Origin: Dysidea avara
Lineage: Eukaryota > Porifera > Demospongiae > Dictyoceratida > Dysideidae
DNA length: 64,000 nt
Direction: 5' to 3'
Assembly: GCF_963678975.1 (NCBI RefSeq)
Contig: NC_089278.1
Location: 15,915,959 to 15,979,958 of the forward strand
Part shown: in pieces, positions 56,499 to 64,000 of the stretch
Position numbering within the stretch: the first letter of the stretch is position 1
How the letters are laid out: the number at the start of each line of letters is the position of its first letter
Made by a program: the position numbers and the translations under genes
Notes under the pieces: model-generated
Told to the model about the DNA's origin: nothing
Databases searched by the model: none
What the model saw: the letters and a program-made list of their open reading frames with translations, nothing else

Positions 56499-59146
56499 CG
56501 ACAGTGTGCAAGCATAGATGAGTATGATTCATGCATTGAAAAACAATTGAAATTATTATTGGGCACCGGATTTCCGGATATAACAACGGAATAATTATAC
56601 GTAAGGATGCACTGTCTTTTGACAAACTGCAAGTTTTATTAGCTGGTTGCTCAGCCGGTATTAGCTATCCTTATTCACTGCACTGGCAGATTCGATTCTT
56701 TGTTCAAAGCAGTTGAGGTGACTAAGGTGAGTACCTTATGAGTATTCTGGGCCGGAATATCTGTCATGCGTCACGGTCAGTCCTTTCTCCCGGTACCAAA
56801 ACCTTGCGTTCGAAACTAGGATCATTTAGTATTTTTAATCGGTTAGACTTGACTCTGTTTATAGTGCTGTATTTATAGCAAGTACATGTTACAATACCTA
56901 GAAACCATAGATGTTACATGATTATGATACTACGTAGTATCTATGTAGAAACTCGGACGCAGTCTGTAATAACTTTAAACAGGCTGTAGGACCAGGTGTC
57001 CTACCACAGACCTTCAGCGCCTGTGCTGTAAAGAAACCCTAAATAAATAATAAACCAAATCCGCGTCTGGCATCTCACAATTATGTTCTCACGTAATTAT
57101 TTTCACTGAAAATCAACCAGGAAAGCAAACCCAAGAGGAAAAGTGGTAGATTTACAAGAAAACAAATCTATTCATTTAGTATGCTTTACCGATGGATGAG
57201 GTCTCGCCTCAGTTTAGCGATAGATAATAATGATCTATAGCATGGTTTAGCAAGCTTAAGAGCTCTAGCTAGAGGGCTGTCATATGATGGCGATAAGTTC
57301 TGTTGGCTGGGGATTTGAAGCTGTTGTTGATTTTGCCTGTTCATCAGCATGCACCTTCTGACCATGCAGGATCAAGCAATTAAGGGGCTTTGTGCAGTGA
57401 ATCAAAAATCTATATGGACATTTGCAGTTGACAATCAAGCTCTTACAGGTGAAGAAGTTTTCTCCAGCGAAACCTAAAATCATGCCCTGTAAATATCAAA
57501 GTTATCTGTTACCAAGATCAATCCTTGACTATGCATCAATCATTTAGTTGCCATGCATATGATGGAAATATTTCAGATCTCAGCTATTTAATTAAGTAAA
57601 GCAATCATAGTAAAATTTTAGCAATAAAATTTCTTGATCCTGCATTTTAACTGGCAGTGTGAAGGTGGCTACCATATATGGTGATTGGCAACAGGTAGCT
57701 TAGATTTTTCTTACGTTTTTAGAATCAATATCATCTTGAATCCTTAAAATTGTACAAATCCTTTGGCTTCTGGATGGGGAATTGCCACTTATACTACAAC
57801 TATACCGCCACATTTTGCTGTGCATTGTCACTATTGGCTATATACCCCTTTATTTTGTAATTTAGTGTTTTGAACTCTACCAATAGACACAATAATGTTA
57901 ACTATAATGTATCATGCATGTTCCAAAACTTATTGGTAGATAACAAGATATCTTTATGTTGTAGCATTACTCAAATTGGTGTGATACTGTTGTTTACACA
58001 GTGAATTTAAATTTCTTGATTTGTTTATGCCTGTCAAGATTTAAAAAAAATAATGCTGTAGCTATTTCCATATAATATTTTTTATTCTCTCAGGATGGAT
58101 TTAACAATTTAATATTGGTAGCTATGGGTTGAGTTAACTGATAGGCCCTTTCTGTAGGGGACTCAAGCCTAACTATGTATGACATTGATGATGTGCTTAC
58201 TACAGTACATGACCTCCGATATGTAGTTGACTGGAGCTCCAGTTACATGTGGGACTCTGTATCCTGTACAGGGGTAGATACCCTGGGCATTTTGACCTTA
58301 CTGTTTGATGTCAACCTACACCACAAATATGTAGCTGGAGTCAGCACTATGCACATGTATGTACAGTGTCCTCTCCCACAGTGAGTACAGAGAGATGTGA
58401 TTTTATTCATAGTAATAGCTAGAATCCATCTTGCATAAAATCAGTTCCATATTTAGATGCAGGAAATACCAACAATAGTTTGCTAATGTATACCATGTTT
58501 AGTGAAGTGCACCTGTAAGTGTCTTTATCTACATAAGTTTTGTGACTATGGAGGAATGTATTTTTACTTAAAGCACCGCAATGCATGTGTATGGAAAATA
58601 TAGCACATGGAGGGCATGTCAAGAGACCAAGTGATAGTATTAGATATAGTTTCAAAGACCACCCAGCCCTATGCATGAGTGCTGTATTTTTTGTGCATAC
58701 AAGCATATAGGTAGTACTTTACGTGAAAACCTGTAGCCCAGCTGTTGTTTGTATGTAACTCTTCTCTGATTGGTAAAAATTAGTTATTGAATGTTTTCAT
58801 ACATACATTGGTGCTTGCTAGTCACACCAGTGAACAGCACTACTTTATGTGGCTGGAAACATTATTCATTTATACTACAAGGCCAAGAATCTGGACCAAT
58901 GTCACAGATGACCTTGAGTACATGGTTGGCTAGTAACAAGACTAGTTGACATTTTATTCAAGCAAAATTCTTTTCAATGCCTTAGCTGTGTTAGTATCCC
59001 ACTTGCATGGTTATTATTCAGCTACATGTACAGGCTACAGTTTTATTAATTTTATTGTTGGTGGGCAATGGTGGTCCCACATATGTATCATTTGATCTGT
59101 GAATTTCATTGTGTTTGTTAACCGACTATTCAATTTGTGTACAGCA

Positions 59147-59231
59147 ATGGCATTGACTGCAATTAGAGCCAAGAGGACTCGTTATTCTGCCATTGAAGAT
59201 AGATATGAATTTGAGGAGACTCTTGGGGTTG
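59147..59231 (+). CDS. First coding exon of a CAMK-like protein kinase (partial, gene continues beyond the window)
   Basis: An ATG three bases after a GTGTACAG acceptor opens 28 codons that end at a GTAAGT donor in phase 1. The residues include RTRYSAIEDRYEFEETLGVG. YEFEETLGVG fits the first strand and glycine-rich loop entry of Ser/Thr kinases of the CaMK group (family knowledge: Y/F-x-F-x-E-x-LG-x-G). The remaining exons are not in the window, so the hAT element at 60335 onward appears to lie in the first coding intron. Which CAMK subfamily it is cannot be said from 28 residues. Confidence 0.6.
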
Positions 59232-59414
59232 GTAAGTAATGCACACATGCACATTCAATCTTTGGTCATGTGCACAATCTGTAGTAGAATGTATAAGCAA
59301 GGCTGCACACTATAAGAACGTCATTGGTTCTGCCACAGGTGAAGTAGCATACAATATGTTCACATCAAGTATGGGTTATGATTGGCCCACATAATTATGT
59401 AAGCTGTATAAATA

Positions 59415-59675
59415 ATCTAATCCAAAACAGCCAAGCTCTGAAAAAGTGTCTAGCCTACAAAAAATAGGCTATTGTAGTATGAAAAGGATGTGATGTCAAA
59501 TGTGGTTGGCTACAATGATATTATATCTGTCACTTAATTTGTGACATTACAAATTAAGTGACAATATCATTGCAGCCATTTCTTGACCACCACCATTGAT
59601 ATCGCATCTTTGTCATACTAGCCTATTTTTGGAAGGCTACACCCTTTTCACAGCTTGGCTGTTTTGGATTAGATA
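59415..59675. mobile_element. MITE with TCCAAAACAGCC termini
   Basis: ATCTAATCCAAAACAGCC and GGCTTGGCTGTTTTGGATTAGAT are inverted ends. Inside, GTCACTTAATTTGTGACATTACAAATTAAGTGAC forms a second hairpin. It is related to 10626-10919. It lies in the putative kinase intron. Confidence 0.8.
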
Positions 59676-60334
59676 TCAGTTCTTTTGTATTTGTATATAC
59701 TGGTGGCTATCTTTTGTATTTCCTACAAGTAAACAAAAGAAAAAGTAGATTTTAAGAGACGTTTGTACTAATTTTACTTCATATTAGTTGCAGAACATTG
59801 CATGTATATGGCTGCTCTAGGATCTTGAAGCACGCTTGGTACAGCATATATGATTGGTTTTCACATTACTATGTAGCTAAATCATTGATATTTAAACAAT
59901 AGGTAATTCAATTAGATAAAGATTTCATAGATTTCCTACCAAGGGAAGTTGTAATTTTAGTAGTTTTTGTTCACAGTATTAGCTCTGTAAGTAACTTACA
60001 TGTTGTGAATGTCAAGTACAAAAGTAGTTGTACTGTTAAGTGATGCTCCAAGCATTTCATGCTGATCCTTATTTTCATGTGAATGTTGGTTCTTCCTTTT
60101 GTGTTTATACACTCCATGCACCCTAATTCTCTGATAGTAAGTGATTATAATAGATTTCAGTGACAGATTTAGTATTGTTAAATGGGGGTTTCTGAAAATT
60201 GGTATAGCTGAAAATAAGGCATATGATGACATTTCTCCAGACATTTTTGAGATTTAAGAAGCTCTGAGATCGAATTTTAGACTATTTTTAGTTAACAAAT
60301 TGCAATAAATCCAAATGCTTTAAACTGTAAATAA
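59676..60334. other. Kinase intron sequence without assigned feature
   Basis: AT-rich. I looked for the expected next kinase exon (glycine loop and VAIK-type lysine) and did not find it. The minus-strand frame 60244-59996 shows no domain. Confidence 0.4.
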
Positions 60335-63300
60335 CAGGCCCGTAGCCAAGGGGGGTTCGGTAGGTTCGGACGAACCGCCCTCTTGGGAAAAAGGTCCACA
60401 ATTTCAGTAAAAAGGTCCACAATTCCAAGTCCATATAAGTCTACAGCAAACTGGAATCGATTCCTTAAAGTCCACGTACTTTATCCCCAAATCGCTAAAG
60501 CTGATAACAATCGATTGTGGTTTTACATTATACACGTGATTTAACACCTTATGTAAACAACAGTGATGGGACGCGCGAAACAGAAAGAGCGTGAGAGGAA
60601 GCGGTCAGCTTCTTCCTGTCAGCGACTAGATAAACTTTTTGCGAAGAAGAGCAAGGTATTTGAAGAAGAGGTGATTGCAATTGATAGTAATTCTGACGAC
60701 GATTCCGCTGAAGATGTTTTGACCAGCTCTACTCCCTCCTTACCTTCTGGTAATATAGCTAGCTAGCTATATAGCTAGCTTGCTATAGTGAATAGATAGT
60801 AGATAAACATTCTAATTCTCGTAAATGCAAGTATTAAATTACCCAGTTTTGAGTGTAAAATGATTCTACTGTGCTCATGCAAACGTGGCGTGGCTTGTGC
60901 CTGTCAGTTATCTACTATACAACAGACTGTCAGTTACTGATTATTCCAGGATGCTGTAATTCAATGCACAACATATAAACAATAGATTGTGCTAATAATT
61001 TTAATTGTCATTAAATTATCAACTCAGTATACCATGTATAGTAGAAATACAGTGTAATGTATAGTATGAGTACGTAATACGTAGTATGAAACTGATGGCT
61101 CACAATAAATCATTCTTCTAATCTATTATAGGAACGGAAGTCATTTTAAATCCGGTTGAAGATATTACCAGTAGCTATACTCCACCATCACTACTTACCC
61201 CTGCATCATCATCAGCTTCTGAGTCTCAAATGGTGAAAGCAACTGATGTGCCACAACCTAGCAAAACACCAAGCCTTGTCCAAATGGACATTGGCATAAT
61301 CTATTCTAAGGCTACGTCACCTGCTGATTTTTCTGCTGCAGTGCACTCGCTGATGGTGGCTGAAAAGTATGAATTGCTTACAAACCATAAAATTACACAC
61401 AAGGACCATGCATTTCCAACACAGCATGTTGGTGGTTGCAATCGCAGTTTCAAACCTGCATGGCTTTCACTGCATCCTTGGATGGTGTACAGTGAGCAGG
61501 TTGATGGAGTATTCTGCATCATATGTGCCATTTTCTGCACTGATTTGTCCAAAGGAAGCTTTGTTAACAAGCCATTCCATGCGTGGAACAAAAAAAGTGA
61601 AAAGGCTAAGGAGCATGAAAATTCTTTGTATCATCAAAAGTGCATGGAACTGGCTGATAGCTTCAAATATAATGTTGAGCATCCGGATGTCTCCATCACA
61701 TCTCAGGTAGATGCTCGCAAAGCTGCAAATATCGAACGCAACCGTAGCATTCTGAAATCTTTGGCTAGCGCTGTGCTGTTTTGTGGCAAACAGTGCATAG
61801 CCTTGCGAGGAGATGCAGAGAAACCTGAAACACCAGGTAATCCAGGAAATTTTCTTGCTCTACTAAAATTGCTAGCTACAAATGATGATATATTAAGGAA
61901 ACATCTGGAAACTCCTGCAATGAGAAATGCAACATACATCTCTCCTCAAAGTCAGAATGATTTGATTGAGGTTATAGGTGAGCAAATATTCCAAGGCATA
62001 GTAGATGATGTCAATGCATCTCCATTTTATGCTATTCTGGCAGATGAGGTAACATCCCACAATGTGGAGTACCTAGCTTTATGTGTCAGATTTTTTGATC
62101 ATAAGCAGAATACAATCAGGGAAGAATTTTTGGCATTTCTGACCTTAGTAAGAATAACAGGTGAGGCAATTTCTGCAGTCATATTAGGCTTCTTAAGTAA
62201 GAACCAAATTCCAGCATCAAACATGCATGGTCAGGGGTATGATGGTGCTAGCAACATGGCTTCAGATTCGGTAGGTGTTCAAGCACGTATTAAGCAGGCA
62301 GCCCCATTAGCTACGTATGTACATTGTAATGGCCATTGTCTTAATTTAGTTATCAGCAAAAGTTGTAAATTACCACAAGTACGCAATGTTCTTGATCGGA
62401 TGCAAAGCTGCAGTAAGTTTTTTCTGTACAGTCCAAAGCGAATGGGTGTTTTAGAACTCATTATAAGGCAAAATGTGGTTGATGAGACAAGAAGAAAACC
62501 CTTGTTGGATGTTTGCAGGACCAGATGGGCAGAACGGCAGAGTGCTTATCAACACTTCTATCAGGCATATGTGTTCATTACTGAGGCTTTGGAGCTGATC
62601 GGCTACAAACGGCACATGGAAAAGTATGGCACCACCTATTCAGATTGGGGTACAACAAGCCGTAGTGATGCACAACAACTGCTAGCAGGAATCATCAGCT
62701 TTGAATTTATTGTAGTCTTTCTTACAACTTACCAATATCTCTCACACTTAGCTGGTATCACAGTAAAGCTACAGAAACGTACACTTGATATTATTGAAGC
62801 TCATGAAGAAATTACAGAGATTACCAAAACTTACAGCCTTGAGTGGAAAAATGTTGACTCTGGGTTTGCTAAGATATTTGAACACAGCAAAAGAGTTGCA
62901 GAAAAAGTAGATTGCACCATTCAAATGCCACGCATTGCCTCTAGGCAGAAGCATCGTAGCAATGCTACAGCAGATAATCCTTGTAAATACTTTCAAAGGA
63001 ATGTAGCAATACCACTGCTGGACCACATAATTTCTTTCTTGGACCAGCAGTTCTGTGATTCATCTGTTACTGCTATTATGCTGTTAGGGCTTGTGCCATC
63101 TATTCTTTGCAGAAAGAATATTAACCTTGAAACAGCTGTTTCCAAATACAGTGCAGATCTTCCATCCCCAGAACTATTCCAAATGGAACTTAAGCGTTGG
63201 AAAAATCGCTATACTGGTAAGAAAACCAGAGAAAGACCATCATCAGCTGGAGAAGCACTAAAGGAGTGTGACAAGGATATGTTTCCCAACATATTTGTAC

Positions 63301-64000
63301 TTTTACAGATTGCTTGTACCATTCCAGTAACATCCTGCGAATGTGAGAGGAGTGCAAGTGGATTGAGGCGTTTAAATAATTTTCTAAGGGCATCAATGGG
63401 AAAAGATCGGCTCTCCCATTTGGCATTAATGCATATACACTATGACACTCCAATAGATCTTGACAGTGTAGTAGATACTTTTGCCACACAACATCCACGT
63501 AGACTTGAGCTGGATTCACTGCCCTGAAATTCACATAATTATTATTATGATTTGGCACTTGTAACATTTTTTTAAACCACTTACAGTTTAATAGCGATAA
63601 CAATTAACACTTTTATAGTGTACAAATTCTTTATCATGATAATATTATGTGTATAACTACATAGTCCCTTGTTGCAATGCATATGGTACAGAATTGACAC
63701 ATCAGTAAAAATCGTGCTATTTTAGTGGCTGAAATGTCACCAAATTCAGTCTTTTAGCATGTATTCCTTAAAAAATTTCCTGGGGGGGCATGCCCCCAGA
63801 CCCCCCTAGTTTTCGCACACCATATCACACCATATGCATAATTATGGTGCAGAATTAGTAAATAATTGTGCTATTTTAGTGGCTCAAATTCAGTCTTTCA
63901 GCATGAATTTTTTTTTAATTTCCTGGGGGAGCATGCCCCCAGACCCCACTAGTTTTGTGTGCTTCGCACACCCTCAGCGTCACACTAAAAGGTCCACTTT
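60335..64000 (+). mobile_element. hAT-type DNA transposon, right end outside the window
   Basis: It begins at CAGGCCCGTAGCCAAGGGGG, a terminus of the CAG...GGGGG type, and runs past the window end. It encodes a two-exon transposase. The 3' non-coding part has two copies of ATTTCCTGGGGG.GCATGCCCCCAGACCCC (about 63773-63810 and 63918-63952), and its last visible bases AAAAGGTCCAC repeat a block present twice just inside the left end (about 60390-60425). The right TIR and the target duplication are not visible. Confidence 0.8.
60566..63527 (+). CDS. hAT transposase (TTF-type zinc finger, DUF4371-like, C-terminal dimerisation)
   Basis: Exon 1 is 60566-60749 and exon 2 is 61132-63527, joined by a GT-AG intron in phase 1 (859 aa). 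The N-terminus is basic (MGRAKQKERERKRS), probably nuclear-localising, then acidic/serine-rich. A TTF-type zinc-finger region spans about 160-240 (GVFCIICAIF ... KEHENSLYHQKC). The RNase-H-like catalytic core shows ILADEVTS (D about 366), QGYDGASNMA (D about 432) and CECERSASGLRRLNNFLR near the end (E about 798), the hAT dimerisation/DDE region. The architecture resembles ZMYM1/P52rIPK-like hAT proteins. Family knowledge: it cuts and pastes the element via its TIRs. No stop or frameshift breaks the frame, so it may be active. The ATG at 60566 precedes the basic tract directly. Confidence 0.9.

Larger units (their letters stand above)
55011..59146. other. Region between USO1 and the kinase exon, no gene established
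   Basis: Besides the TIR element at 55572-56360 and motif copies at 55815-55866 and 56474-56498, there are two unexplained open stretches. 57483-57280 (-) follows a TTTACAG acceptor-like site and is cysteine-rich (FFTCKSLIVNCKCPYRF). 58175-58384 (+) reads MYDIDDVLTTVHDLRYVVDW. Neither shows a family or a partner exon, so I do not call them genes. A 5' UTR exon of the kinase gene should lie here, because an AG acceptor directly precedes its ATG. Confidence 0.4.

Noticed and set aside
57280..57483. Cysteine-rich open frame on the minus strand after an acceptor-like TTTACAG
   Set aside because: No partner exon or recognisable family; kept only as a remark in the intergenic entry.
1..64000. tRNA, rRNA, CRISPR arrays or bacterial-type operons
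   Set aside because: I looked for clover-leaf B-box patterns, regularly spaced identical repeats and Shine-Dalgarno-led gene strings and found none. The spliced genes show eukaryotic DNA.

Overview
The window reads as nuclear DNA of a multicellular animal. It is AT-rich, its genes are split into many short exons with GT-AG introns, and the spaces between exons are packed with transposons and inverted-repeat elements. My guess is a demosponge or another early-branching animal. This rests on the two conserved proteins (a metazoan-type Twinkle that keeps zinc-binding cysteines, and USO1/p115) and on the mix of BEL/Pao, DIRS-like, hAT and LINE elements. No species was identified.

Layout. 1-298 may be the last exon of a + strand gene entering from the left. 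3239-5779 (-) is a proline-rich, probably SH3-binding protein with at least two exons. 5953-7676 holds three abutting or neighbouring TA-flanked inverted-repeat elements, one a 1.4 kb foldback with ~640 bp arms. 10040-21447 (-) is the mitochondrial replicative helicase Twinkle, rebuilt here as 17 phase-consistent coding exons (720 aa). 21448-25082 carries only mobile-element debris. 25083-26900 (+) is a small unrecognised single-pass membrane protein. 27169-54498 (+) is USO1/p115, the Golgi vesicle-tethering factor, rebuilt as 31 phase-consistent exons (892 aa). Its 15th intron (33174-47583, 14.4 kb) is a transposon nest. In it a BEL/Pao element with 131 bp LTRs (34217-40066, TSD TGGCA) sits inside an older LTR retroelement, followed by a DIRS-like remnant, a LINE ORF1 with a LINE tail but no ORF2, and several MITEs. 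Downstream lie a duplicated fragment of USO1 exons 17-18 (54816-55010), the first coding exon of a CAMK-like protein kinase (59147-59231, +), and a hAT element (60335 to beyond 64000) with a two-exon, apparently intact 859-aa transposase.

The host genes are not an operon-like group: Twinkle acts in mitochondrial DNA replication, USO1 in ER-Golgi traffic. The most unusual signals are a Twinkle that keeps a CxxC...CxxC zinc-binding pair although its primase (TOPRIM) catalytic residues are gone; a lineage-specific tandem repeat in its C-terminal tail; and a short dispersed, near-palindromic motif (core CTCTAATAGAG, often paired). That motif lies in introns of both Twinkle and USO1 in nearly the same orientation relative to transcription, although the genes are on opposite strands.
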